A stretch of 10,209 nt of DNA from Gammaproteobacteria bacterium. Lineage in GTDB: Bacteria; Pseudomonadota; Gammaproteobacteria; Competibacterales; Competibacteraceae. The position numbers and the translations under genes are program-made. Under the pieces are notes generated by a model. That model made no database searches, was not told the origin of the DNA, and was given only the letters and a program-made list of their open reading frames with translations. Of the stretch, positions 1 through 6,410 are shown one piece after another; the first letter of the stretch is position 1; each line of letters opens with the position of its first letter. The stretch spans positions 1 to 10,209 of the forward strand of contig JAIFNF010000216.1 of the NCBI GenBank assembly GCA_020047885.1, given 5' to 3'.

Positions 1-368
1 AAATGGAAGGCGATCCGCACATCAAGAGCAAACGTAAGCATCTGCATCAGGAAATGCTCTCGCAAAACATGACCAACAGCGTGAAAAAATCGACGGTCGT
101 GGTGACCAATCCGACCCGCATTGCCGTTGCTCTGGAATACCGGGAGGGTGAGACGCCCTTACCCATTGTCCGGGCCAAGGGTCAAAATCTGATCGCGAAG
201 CGCATTATTGAAATCGCGCAGCAGGAGGGCATTCCGATCATGGAAAATGTACCGCTGGCTCGGGCGTTGCACGAACAGGCGTCGGTCGATCAGTACATTC
301 CATCTGATCTTATTCAGGCGGTGGCGGAAGTGCTGCGCTGGGTGGCGCAACTGCAAAATCAGCGCTGA
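1..368 (+). CDS. sctU: SctU C-terminal part (T3SS export switch protein), 5' truncated
   Basis: This is the cytoplasmic C-terminal domain of the SctU/YscU/FlhB family, the export-gate protein whose self-cleavage switches secretion from needle to later substrates. The reading frame is open to the left edge. The ATG at 3 is an internal Met, because the residues after it (EGDPHIKSKRKHLHQE) are the conserved linker that normally follows the membrane domain. The SVKKSTVVVTNPT block, the PLPIVRAKGQN segment, GIPIMENVPLARAL and the IPSDLIQAVAEVLRWV tail all match the family. The autocleavage motif, normally NPTH, reads NPTR here (codons 108-119). The membrane-spanning half lies outside the window. 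The gene converges on sctL with a 24-bp gap, so it probably belongs to a separate export-apparatus operon coming from the left. Confidence 0.96.
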   Translation, partial: MEGDPHIKSKRKHLHQEMLSQNMTNSVKKSTVVVTNPTRIAVALEYREGETPLPIVRAKGQNLIAKRIIEIAQQEGIPIMENVPLARALHEQASVDQYIPSDLIQAVAEVLRWVAQLQNQR

Positions 369-392
369 TTTGAGACCCGGACGGGTTCAGGT

Positions 393-1019
393 TCACTCCG
401 ACGCCCGCTGAATACGCGCTTTCAACGCCCGTTCCAGCGCCTGTAATTGCACATCGATGCTGGCGTCCACCACGCCAATCTCGGTTTCCAGAATACAGCC
501 GCCCGGACCCAGCCGGGGATCCGCGATAATCTCAACCATACCGACGCTGCTGTATCCGGCTAACAATTCGTTAAGCCGCTGGCGCAGCGCTGGTTCCTGG
601 GCGGGAGGAACCCGGATCATCACCTGCGGTTGACTGCGCACCACCTGTAAGGCGTTGCGCACCACCCGCAACGTCAACTCGACATCATCAAATTCACCCA
701 GCACTTTGCGCAAGGCGGTCATCACCAGCGCCGCCACCTTCTCTTCCACCTGCGCGAAATAGTCCACGGTGCGCTCGGCGGTTTCGATCATCCGCTCGGC
801 CATGTCCATTTTGGCTTCACTCATCCCGTCCGCATAGCCGCGCTGTTTCTGGCGTTCATATTCCTGACTGGCCCGGGTGAGCAACTCCTGCGCTTGGCGC
901 TGCGCGTCAGCCAGCATCTGTCCGGCCTTCACAAACTCCTGATAATCTGCGGCTTTCAGCACCCGCATTTCGGGACGCAGCGTGAGGGTTCCCGGTTTCA
1001 GGCGAATAAAGGGTTCCAT
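393..1019 (-). CDS. sctL: SctL, ATPase stator / sorting platform protein
   Basis: A 208-residue protein of the YscL/HrpE/FliH family. In this family SctL binds the SctN ATPase and links it to the SctQ/SctK sorting platform beneath the basal body. The N-terminus (EPFIRLKPGTLTL) is typical of YscL proteins. Residues about 25-95 form a charged, probably coiled-coil stretch. The C-terminal ATPase-binding domain carries the conserved DPRLGPGGCILETEIGVVDA segment at about 167-186, followed by a QLQALERAL helix. The start at 1019 lies inside the end of sctK (22-bp overlap), implying translational coupling. It is the last gene of the leftward operon; the stop faces sctU. Confidence 0.95.
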   Translation of the reverse strand: MEPFIRLKPGTLTLRPEMRVLKAADYQEFVKAGQMLADAQRQAQELLTRASQEYERQKQRGYADGMSEAKMDMAERMIETAERTVDYFAQVEEKVAALVMTALRKVLGEFDDVELTLRVVRNALQVVRSQPQVMIRVPPAQEPALRQRLNELLAGYSSVGMVEIIADPRLGPGGCILETEIGVVDASIDVQLQALERALKARIQRASE

Positions 1020-1666
1020 AAGGGCAACAGGTCTTTGAGTAGTTTGCGTAGCAGGGGCGGCAGTTCAACCGGAACCACTTGAGACGGCGATGCCGGTGCA
1101 TTCAGTGACGCGGACCAGGCGGCAGGCAGCTTGAGTGTCATGCGCCGCAGGAGCGACAGGCCGAACGGGGCGATATGAATCGCACAAAAGCGTGCGCCGA
1201 TCAGGGTAAACCGAACGGAGGGATCAGTGCTTTCCGGTTCAAAGGTAAATTCGGGGATTGCGCCCAACAAGGGTGCCCGTTTGACCGCAAAGTTTAGACG
1301 TTCAGCGCCGATGGTCTGCTTCAACAGCCGCAACGGCTCGCCCAGCACTTCCCGTTGCAATTCGTCGCTGCGCAACGCCAGACCGAGGTGAATAAACAAC
1401 TTTTCCAGCGCAGGCCCATCCAGTAACGCCAGTCGCGCCCAGGGACTGCTGAGATCTTCGCAGTAATTCCGCTCCAAACCAAAAATGCGCAACAGGTAGC
1501 CGGATACCGAGGGCGCGGCTTGCGGAACGGTGCATAATCGTCGGGCGACAGCACCATGTGGCACCACGTCAAACCAAGAATCGTGCAGCCAAACAGCGGG
1601 TTGGGTATTGAAAATCAGCGCGGCCTGGCACCAGCGACCGTCAGGCAGGCCCAGCGCCTCAGCCAT
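998..1666 (-). CDS. sctK: SctK-like sorting platform adaptor
   Basis: A 222-residue protein between sctJ and sctL, the place of yscK in Ysc operons. SctK proteins sit under the inner ring and connect SctD to the SctQ pods. The family is weakly conserved, so the call rests on position, size (YscK is about 210 residues) and general character: soluble, no signal peptide, Leu-rich helical middle (about 75-125). I chose the ATG at 1666 (MAEALGLPDGRW). Its first eight bases overlap the sctJ stop region, as expected for coupled genes, whereas the open frame upstream to 1816 lies inside sctJ and encodes Cys/Arg-rich sequence unlike this family. Only a weak ribosome-binding site is visible, consistent with coupling. 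Confidence 0.83.
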   Translation of the reverse strand: MAEALGLPDGRWCQAALIFNTQPAVWLHDSWFDVVPHGAVARRLCTVPQAAPSVSGYLLRIFGLERNYCEDLSSPWARLALLDGPALEKLFIHLGLALRSDELQREVLGEPLRLLKQTIGAERLNFAVKRAPLLGAIPEFTFEPESTDPSVRFTLIGARFCAIHIAPFGLSLLRRMTLKLPAAWSASLNAPASPSQVVPVELPPLLRKLLKDLLPLWNPLFA

Positions 1667-2405
1667 GCGTGATGTTCTCAGGGCTACGCTGGGCGCGGCG
1701 CATCCGCCAGAACAAATAGCCATTACCCCCCAGCGCCAGCAGGAACAGGCCGCCGAGAAGAGCCGGCAACATCGGCCACACCGGTCCTTGGTCAGTTTTA
1801 TCCGGTGCGGGCGCACCTCTCAGGGAACTGGCCGTTTCCCGCGCCGGAAACAGCACAACCGAGATATTGTCATAGTTCAGCCCGTCTACGCTGTTTTGGA
1901 CGATCATCTTGATGCGGGGAATCGCATCCTCAACGCCTAAACCGGGCAGATATTTAATGAACACCGATGCTGAAGAGGGACTGGTCTTCTTGCCGAATTG
2001 CGATTCTTCGGGCAGCACAATCAGCACTCGCGCTGACAATACGCCGTCGATTTGATTAAGCGTCTCGGAAATCATCTGTGATAACCCGAAGGTGTAGCGC
2101 ACCCGTTCCTCCAGCGGCGATGAAATCAACCCCTGTTTCTGGAAAATCTGGCCGAGATCGGTAAACCGGTCACGGGGAAATCCATAGCGTTGCAACGTCT
2201 CGATGGCCGCAGCGACGTTATCCTGGGCGACGGTGAGTTTGACGAATTCCTTAGTCCTCGACTTGGTCGCCGGAATATCATGCGCCAGCAACACCGCCAG
2301 CATTTCGTTGCCCTCTTTCTCCGAGAGGTCGGAATACAGATCCACTTTCTGGCAGCCCGCCAGCGCAAGAATCAGCAACCATCCGATCAACCAGCGCCCA
2401 TGCAT
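1659..2405 (-). CDS. sctJ: SctJ, inner-membrane MS-ring lipoprotein
   Basis: A 248-residue protein of the YscJ/PrgK/FliF family, the lipoprotein that forms the inner part of the inner-membrane ring. A signal peptide ends in the lipobox LAGC, with Cys18 as the expected lipidated residue. The family signature LYSDLSEKEGNEMLAVLL follows at about 23-40. Two ring-building domains span about 21-80 and 95-190, including the RVLIVLPEE and SASVFIKYLPG motifs. A C-terminal membrane helix (about 210-233) ends in a basic WRMRR anchor. A ribosome-binding site (AAGGA, bases 2414-2418) lies 8 nt before the ATG. The stop overlaps the sctK start by 8 bp. Confidence 0.97.
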   Translation of the reverse strand: MHGRWLIGWLLILALAGCQKVDLYSDLSEKEGNEMLAVLLAHDIPATKSRTKEFVKLTVAQDNVAAAIETLQRYGFPRDRFTDLGQIFQKQGLISSPLEERVRYTFGLSQMISETLNQIDGVLSARVLIVLPEESQFGKKTSPSSASVFIKYLPGLGVEDAIPRIKMIVQNSVDGLNYDNISVVLFPARETASSLRGAPAPDKTDQGPVWPMLPALLGGLFLLALGGNGYLFWRMRRAQRSPENITHG

Positions 2406-2423
2406 GAATTTGGTCCTTTATCC

Positions 2424-2846
2424 TCAGGAACTCTTGAGCAGGGAATTCATATCCTGTTCAATCTTGTTAGCGACTTGGTTGACCAGTTGCGTGTTTAACG
2501 TCACCTGACTCACCTGCATTTGCAGATTGATAAGCGCCTGTGGCGAGAGTTCGATTTGCCCAATCGCCGCCTCAATATCAATCGTCAGATTGCGATACCC
2601 GTTCCGCATGTTGTCCAGGCTTTGCAGAATGGCGTCCCCCGGCGTCAGGGCGCGTTCCACCCGGATGTCGGCACTCGGGGTCTTCGGCGTCACCGCTGCC
2701 AGAGTGTCCAGCGGCGGGCGCAGGGCTTCCTGAAATCGTGCCAGATCCGCAGCGCTGATCTGTGGCAGTGAAACTGGCGCGAGCGATGCCAGATCCAGTC
2801 TGGCCAGCGGGCTGATCGATGGGTAAGCGACGATGGGATCAATCAT
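2424..2846 (-). CDS. sctI: SctI, inner rod protein
   Basis: A 140-residue protein matching the YscI/HrpB/PrgJ inner rod family, which joins the export gate to the needle and helps time the substrate switch. The N-terminal half is Pro/Ala-rich and probably disordered. The conserved part begins at GDAILQSLDNMRNGY (about 69-83) and runs through two amphipathic helices to LINLQMQVSQVTLNTQLVNQVANKIEQDMNSLL at the C-terminus, the region that packs like the needle subunit. The gene lies 18 bp upstream of sctJ. Its leader (2847-2905) contains a strong hairpin described separately. Confidence 0.95.
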   Translation of the reverse strand: MIDPIVAYPSISPLARLDLASLAPVSLPQISAADLARFQEALRPPLDTLAAVTPKTPSADIRVERALTPGDAILQSLDNMRNGYRNLTIDIEAAIGQIELSPQALINLQMQVSQVTLNTQLVNQVANKIEQDMNSLLKSS

Positions 2847-2899
2847 GGCGTTTTCTCTTTAGACGCCCTCCCCGTCGCCGGGAAGGGTTGGTGGGGCGT
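2847..2899 (-). promoter_or_regulatory. Strong intergenic hairpin with alternative pairings, sctI leader
   Basis: In the sctG-sctI gap, bases 2866-2874 pair with 2879-2887 (nine pairs, one a G-U in the leftward transcript) closing a GCGA tetraloop. No U-run follows, so it is not an ordinary intrinsic terminator. Bases 2863-2868 can instead pair with 2894-2899 (six pairs), or 2863-2867 with 2847-2851 (five pairs), which places the ribosome-binding region of sctI in the loop. These folds exclude one another. A role in processing or tuning sctI translation is an inference. Confidence 0.5.
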
Positions 2900-2905
2900 G
2901 AGTGG

Positions 2906-3280
2906 TTACGGCGGCGTTTCCCGCAACTGTCGAGCCAGGGTCATGGCGTCTTCATCGTCAGCCAACGCCAATACTTCATCTAGGATCCGGTCACGTTCGT
3001 TCACCCGTCCCTGCGCGTGCAACGCCAGACCCAGATAGGCTTTGGCCATGGCGCTGTCCGGGTTGGCCTTCAGTGCCTGCTCACGCAGGATATGCTCCGC
3101 GCCCGCCGCATCCTGAAGATTCAATCGGGTCAGTGCGCTGATGAGAAACGGACGCTCGCTATTCGGGCGCAAGGCCTCCAGTGCTCCAACAATGGCGTCC
3201 GTCTGCTGGATCATGCCGTAACCGCCCGCGATAAACCCGAGTTCGGCCAGCAGTTTGATGAGATCGTCGTCAATATCCAT
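2906..3280 (-). CDS. yscG: YscG-like TPR needle chaperone
   Basis: A 124-residue, mostly helical protein directly downstream of the needle gene, in the position of yscG. YscG-type proteins have a TPR-like fold and, with YscE, hold the needle subunit unpolymerised in the cytoplasm. Helical-repeat character is visible: ALRPNSERPFLISALTRLNLQDAAGAEHIL followed by NPDSAMAKAYLGLALHAQGRVNERDRIL, two TPR-like helix pairs at about 36-68 and 73-106. The HrpB1/HrpK family of plant-pathogen systems looks similar and cannot be excluded by eye; position next to sctF and the yscE-like gene favours YscG. A GGGGA ribosome-binding site lies about 5 nt before the ATG. Confidence 0.82.
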   Translation of the reverse strand: MDIDDDLIKLLAELGFIAGGYGMIQQTDAIVGALEALRPNSERPFLISALTRLNLQDAAGAEHILREQALKANPDSAMAKAYLGLALHAQGRVNERDRILDEVLALADDEDAMTLARQLRETPP

Positions 3281-3306
3281 CGGTATCCCCGCTTGGCGTG
3301 CGCCGC

Positions 3307-3510
3307 CTACATTTTCTGAACAATGCTTTGGCCGGTCTGCTTGAGGGTGCTGATGACGGCGCTTAACGTGCCAAACAGCATCGACATTTTGCCCATTTCC
3401 TGCTGAAGTTTCAGCATACCTGCCATATCGCTGGTATCGGTAGTCGCCGTCAAACCCTCAACGTTGGTTTGCGATGATGTCGCTGCATTCGTCAGTGAAT
3501 CTAGATTCAT
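3307..3510 (-). CDS. sctF: SctF, needle subunit
   Basis: A 67-residue protein of the YscF/PrgI/MxiH family, the subunit that polymerises into the hollow needle. The N-terminal third is polar and Thr/Ser-rich. The conserved part is the C-terminal helix pair: MLKLQQEMGKMSMLFGTLSA followed by VISTLKQTGQSIVQKM, which aligns with the end of YscF (register LQ...IN...ST...LMQGILQKF). It is shorter than YscF (87 residues) at the N-terminus. A near-perfect ribosome-binding site (AGAGGA, bases 3519-3524) lies 8 nt before the ATG, fitting an abundant protein. It sits between the two needle-chaperone genes, as in Ysc operons. Confidence 0.93.
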   Translation of the reverse strand: MNLDSLTNAATSSQTNVEGLTATTDTSDMAGMLKLQQEMGKMSMLFGTLSAVISTLKQTGQSIVQKM

Positions 3511-3538
3511 TATCGTGTTCCTCTTGGTTGATGATCAC

Positions 3539-3778
3539 TCAGGCGGGATGATGTCTCCGCCATACATTGGCTACGACCTCAGTCGCAGCTTCAAGCCCTT
3601 GGCGCAGCTTATCCAGCCGGGCAAACTCGCCGGGCGTTACTCCAGCATCCATCTGGCGCTTGACGCTCCTAGCGCTATCGGCCAGCTTTTGCAGCAAAGC
3701 GTCCCGCTCCACGCCCCGTTCATCATCCATCAACTGCTGCTGCGTGGAAAACCACGGTTCATCATTAACGTCTGTCAT
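3539..3778 (-). CDS. yscE: YscE-like needle co-chaperone
   Basis: A small helical protein (79 residues) that resembles YscE, the partner of YscG in the needle-subunit chaperone complex. The register RDALLQKLADSARSVKRQMDAGVTP...LDKLRQGLEAATEVVANVW matches the two-helix hairpin of YscE (about 65 residues). The position between sctD and sctF is the same as in the Yersinia operon. The frame is open to an ATG at 3820, but I chose the ATG at 3778 (MTDVNDEPW): it has a GGAG ribosome-binding site 9 nt upstream, and the extra 14 residues would lie wholly inside sctD. With this start the overlap with the sctD stop is 14 bp. Confidence 0.8.
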   Translation of the reverse strand: MTDVNDEPWFSTQQQLMDDERGVERDALLQKLADSARSVKRQMDAGVTPGEFARLDKLRQGLEAATEVVANVWRRHHPA

Positions 3779-5312
3779 GCTTGGAATCTCCGACGTAAAA
3801 GACCTTTCGGTTCGAGCCATCGCGGACGATCACCCGATTGAAGTGAATCTTCTCCACCATGTAATAATCCTGAATCCGGTCGCCCTCGGCAATGCGCGTA
3901 CCGTCATCCAACAGGGCGTAGGGAACCTGACCGGGACTGGTCACGATGCCGCGCACCACCATGCGCAACGGAGCGGCGGGTTGCTCTTGGATGACCCGCT
4001 CAACCACCACAGGTTGAACTGCTTCCACCACCGGTTGAACCACAGGTTGGACCACTTCCACCACCGGTTGCGAAATCGGCGCCGCCCCGCTCAACAGGAT
4101 CTGCCGATCCAGGGTTGGAATGCCCTGGGTTTCCGCCATAAAGGATTGCGCAATGGCGTTCCAGCGTTCCATGCCTTCGGTATCCAGTGCGCCCGTCGCC
4201 AGCAGACCGGTTGCGCTGGCTACGGTGATGGCCACCCGTGCTTCGAGACCGGCCTGGCGCGCCTGCCCCCGCAAATCCGTAGCGAAATCCTCAATGGTTT
4301 TCACCGTGGACTCAATCCGGGTAATACCCGGTACATCATTGCGCAACGTGGACAGCAATTCATCATCAGACAAATCAGCCCGCAACACGCCGCGTAAGTG
4401 CAGCACCCCTTTCCCTGAATAAGTGTAGCGCAGTATTTTGCCGCCGAGACGCTCCAAGGTTTGAGCAATCGCGTCCTTCAAGACCTCTTCCGGCCAGAGC
4501 CGATTCTCCACGCGCACTCCCTGAGCCAGTAAAGCCGCCGTCAGACGGTTTTTAACATCCCGGGTTGCGCAGTAGCCGGTCAGTATGACGCCGCCATCCG
4601 GACGAGCCGCAACCGTGATGTCCTGCAAACCCAATTCCGTAAGAATAGCGTGCGTTTTTTCAATGGCTGAAGATTCGAGGATAGCGCTATCTGTGGCAGC
4701 GCCCATGTTCAGCCAGGCCGTAAAAGGTCGCCATCCGACCATCAGCGTAAGAACAACAATAACGATACCACACAGCGTTAACCACTTTTTAACCGGCGAT
4801 CGTGGCGCTACAGGCAGCGCAGGCGACTCTTCCACAGTGGGCGACAGCGATGATGACGGCGGCGTTTCGCCAGATTCAGCCTCACCTGCCGTCTCTCGAC
4901 CATCCGGCGCTTCTGGTAACGCCGACGCTTCCGCAACCTCCGGCGCTTTAATCTTGTCCGGCAACACCGCCTGGCTCCAGTCGGCATCTTCCGGGCCAAC
5001 GCCAATGCACACCTCACCCAGTCGAATGACTACGCCGGCGGGAAAATCAGCGGCATGGCCGGGCGGCAGACTCCGGTCGCCGACGATGACCGGTTGTTCC
5101 TGAACCTCTAGGCGAATCTGCCCCGATTGCACCGCCAGCGTCAGGTGCTTCGGGGCGACCCCTTCCGCCTGCAACACGATGTCGCATTCATCCGCGCTAC
5201 CGATCAGATAGGTCGTTCCATCGGCCAACTGCGCCTCGGCACCCTGTTGCAGCCCCGAGAGCAGTTTTAGTACGGTGCGGCTCGGCGAACGGGCGGCGCT
5301 GTGCTCAGTCAC
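3765..5312 (-). CDS. sctD: SctD, inner-membrane ring protein
   Basis: A 515-residue protein of the YscD/PrgH family, the outer component of the inner-membrane ring, linking cytoplasmic platform to secretin. Order: cytoplasmic FHA domain (about 13-105); Pro/Glu/Ser-rich linker (112-172); one membrane helix (about 177-193) with a basic KK before it; periplasmic ring-building domains (about 215-275, 280-340, 345-412), with GGVILTGYCATRDVKNRL typical of the BON-like first one; a Val/Pro repeat linker (415-437); a C-terminal beta-rich domain (about 450-510). It is about 100 residues longer than YscD, from the two linkers and tail. The start is GTG with no clear ribosome-binding site; the upstream chaperone stops 15 nt before it, so coupling is likely. 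The stop overlaps the yscE start. Confidence 0.93.
   Translation of the reverse strand: MTEHSAARSPSRTVLKLLSGLQQGAEAQLADGTTYLIGSADECDIVLQAEGVAPKHLTLAVQSGQIRLEVQEQPVIVGDRSLPPGHAADFPAGVVIRLGEVCIGVGPEDADWSQAVLPDKIKAPEVAEASALPEAPDGRETAGEAESGETPPSSSLSPTVEESPALPVAPRSPVKKWLTLCGIVIVVLTLMVGWRPFTAWLNMGAATDSAILESSAIEKTHAILTELGLQDITVAARPDGGVILTGYCATRDVKNRLTAALLAQGVRVENRLWPEEVLKDAIAQTLERLGGKILRYTYSGKGVLHLRGVLRADLSDDELLSTLRNDVPGITRIESTVKTIEDFATDLRGQARQAGLEARVAITVASATGLLATGALDTEGMERWNAIAQSFMAETQGIPTLDRQILLSGAAPISQPVVEVVQPVVQPVVEAVQPVVVERVIQEQPAAPLRMVVRGIVTSPGQVPYALLDDGTRIAEGDRIQDYYMVEKIHFNRVIVRDGSNRKVFYVGDSKHDRR
3788..3791 (-). promoter_or_regulatory. Ribosome-binding site deciding the yscE start
   Basis: GGAG on the minus strand, 9 nt before the ATG at 3778 and inside the last codons of sctD. 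It supports the shorter yscE start over the ATG at 3820. Confidence 0.6.
4022..4070 (-). repeat. 33-bp direct repeat in sctD (Val/Pro linker)
   Basis: A 16-base unit, CTTCCACCACCGGTTG on the plus strand, occurs identically at 4022-4037 and 4055-4070, a spacing of 33 bp. In the protein this is an 11-residue repeat, QPVVEVVQPVV then QPVVEAVQPVV (residues 415-436), followed by a degenerate third part (VERVIQEQP). It separates the last periplasmic ring domain from the C-terminal domain. Confidence 0.85.
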
Positions 5313-5327
5313 GAGGTCAATTCGCTA

Positions 5328-5768
5328 TCACGGAAACACAATATGCATCGGCAATGGCGCCAGGCGAGCGGGTCCTGCGGATAACTCGCGCATCCAGAAT
5401 TCGAGTTGATTGGAAAAGGCTTCAATCGCTTTTTCCAGGTCGGCCAGATCGAGAGTCCGCGCCGACAGGTAGCGAAACAGCACGACACCATCACTGTCCG
5501 GGTCCAGGCTGAGCACCTCTTCATGCTTCTCCAGCCCGGCCAAATGTTTGCGCAGAATCTCTCTCAGTTGCTCGCCGGTCTGACGCGCATCCTCCGTCAG
5601 CGCACCAGGATGACCCTCCAGATAAATCTGATGACCCGTCTGAAACAGGGTAATGCGCAAGTGGCCATCCAGCACCAGAGAGTAGCGACTCTGCTCATCG
5701 GGTCTGAGTTCATCCAGGCTCCAGCGCCCGACAAATTGTTTTAACAAGTTTTCAAGTTCGCCGGCCAT
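5328..5768 (-). CDS. CesT-family class I secretion chaperone, YscB-like
   Basis: A 146-residue acidic protein with the features of small T3SS class I (CesT/Tir-type) chaperones, which bind the N-terminal part of a secreted protein. It shows an N-terminal helix (LENLLKQFVGRWSLDEL), a beta strand pair (SRYSLVLDGHLRITLFQTGHQIYLEG, about 28-52), a central helix (about 62-82), a third strand (GVVLFRYLSA) and a final long helix (DLADLEKAIEAFSNQLEFWMREL). In Yersinia and Pseudomonas a gene of this family, yscB/pscB (YopN/PopN chaperone), begins the same operon, so this is the likely counterpart. The client cannot be read from the sequence. No strong ribosome-binding site precedes the ATG at 5768. 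It is the first gene of the leftward operon. Confidence 0.75.
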   Translation of the reverse strand: MAGELENLLKQFVGRWSLDELRPDEQSRYSLVLDGHLRITLFQTGHQIYLEGHPGALTEDARQTGEQLREILRKHLAGLEKHEEVLSLDPDSDGVVLFRYLSARTLDLADLEKAIEAFSNQLEFWMRELSAGPARLAPLPMHIVFP

Positions 5769-5906
5769 CGTTATTTGTCGACTAGGGTGAGGGGGGGTCT
5801 ACTGGTTTTCAAACTATAGTGTGCTAGATTTTATGCGGAGTGCCAAGCTTCACCGCCAATAACGGTTCATCCTGGACGCCTTCTGTTCACTTTGGACGAT
5901 TCATAA
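5769..5906. promoter_or_regulatory. Divergent promoter region of the two T3SS operons
   Basis: A 138-bp non-coding gap separates the start codons of the two divergent operons, so both promoters should lie here. Visible elements: the perfect palindrome ACTATAGT (5813-5820), which gives a TATAGT -10-like box in both directions; an A/T-rich stretch TAGATTTTAT (5825-5834); a GAAAACC element on the minus strand (5804-5810), loosely like the A-rich half-site of ExsA/LcrF-type activators; and a run of seven G at 5791-5797. No good -35 box is placed correctly for either direction, which would suit activator-dependent promoters. The exact promoters are not resolved. Confidence 0.5.
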
Positions 5907-6410
5907 ATGGCTGATTATCGAATCCACGACCCACTACGGGACGCCCTGCGCGCCCACGGTTGCTCCGTGACCGACCACCATCTCTCCGATCACCCCGGTT
6001 CAATGTATATTGGCCCCCGATTCCGCATCCACAGTTGTGAAATGATCTATCGGCGGCCCGAACCCGGCGTGCTACTTATCGTATTGTACCGCCGGTTGGC
6101 TGAAAAAACCGGAACTTTGGGCAATCCTTTTTCCGACTTGGTATGGTTTCTGCAATTATGCACTCAACCTGAATTTGAACTGAACCAGATCATGGGCTAC
6201 ATTTCAACCTATAGTTACCGGCATGAAAATGGTCTATCCAATATGCGCCTGACCGAATTTTACCAACGGTTTTTCGATGCACAGTGGACTGAATATGATG
6301 GAAATCCCTGGCTCTGTCAAAGCGTTGAATTACTAAGAATACGATTAGCAAAAATACAGCATAAGTCTTCTGATAAGCGCCTGACCCCGGATAATGGTTT
6401 GGCTCAATAA
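5907..6410 (+). CDS. LcrR-like T3SS protein (tentative)
   Basis: A 167-residue protein without signal peptide or clear membrane helix. Visible features: an N-terminal IHDPLRDALRAHGCSVTDHHL segment, a short hydrophobic strand (GVLLIVLYRRL, about 54-64), an aromatic-rich middle (DLVWFLQLC, then YISTYSYRHE) and a C-terminal helix with a basic tail. It is the first gene of the rightward operon, immediately upstream of the lcrG-like gene, exactly where lcrR/pcrR lies in the Yersinia and Pseudomonas tip-translocator operons, and its size is compatible (LcrR is about 146 residues). LcrR affects LcrG levels and low-calcium control in Yersinia. I assign it by context and general appearance, not a decisive motif; it could be an unrelated T3SS accessory protein. 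Confidence 0.55.
   Translation: MADYRIHDPLRDALRAHGCSVTDHHLSDHPGSMYIGPRFRIHSCEMIYRRPEPGVLLIVLYRRLAEKTGTLGNPFSDLVWFLQLCTQPEFELNQIMGYISTYSYRHENGLSNMRLTEFYQRFFDAQWTEYDGNPWLCQSVELLRIRLAKIQHKSSDKRLTPDNGLAQ

Noticed and set aside
369..392. Possible bidirectional terminator between the convergent sctU and sctL genes
   Set aside because: Only a four- to five-pair stem (about 374-378 with 383-387) with no U-run on either strand; too weak to annotate.
1667..1816. N-terminal extension of sctK to the ATG at 1816
   Set aside because: It lies wholly inside sctJ, is Cys/Arg-rich and low in plausibility as SctK sequence; the ATG at 1666 gives the usual overlap and length.
3567..4397. Long plus-strand frame of 276 codons opposite sctD and yscE
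   Set aside because: Shadow of the real minus-strand genes; His/Arg-rich low-complexity translation and no ribosome-binding site.
5836..5848. Sigma-54-like TGGCAC on the minus strand in the divergent gap
   Set aside because: The -24 element is present but the required GC of the -12 element is absent at the right spacing.
5769..5864. Seven-base inverted repeat CGTTATT / AATAACG across the divergent gap
   Set aside because: Short arms almost 90 bp apart are expected by chance; no further symmetry around them.
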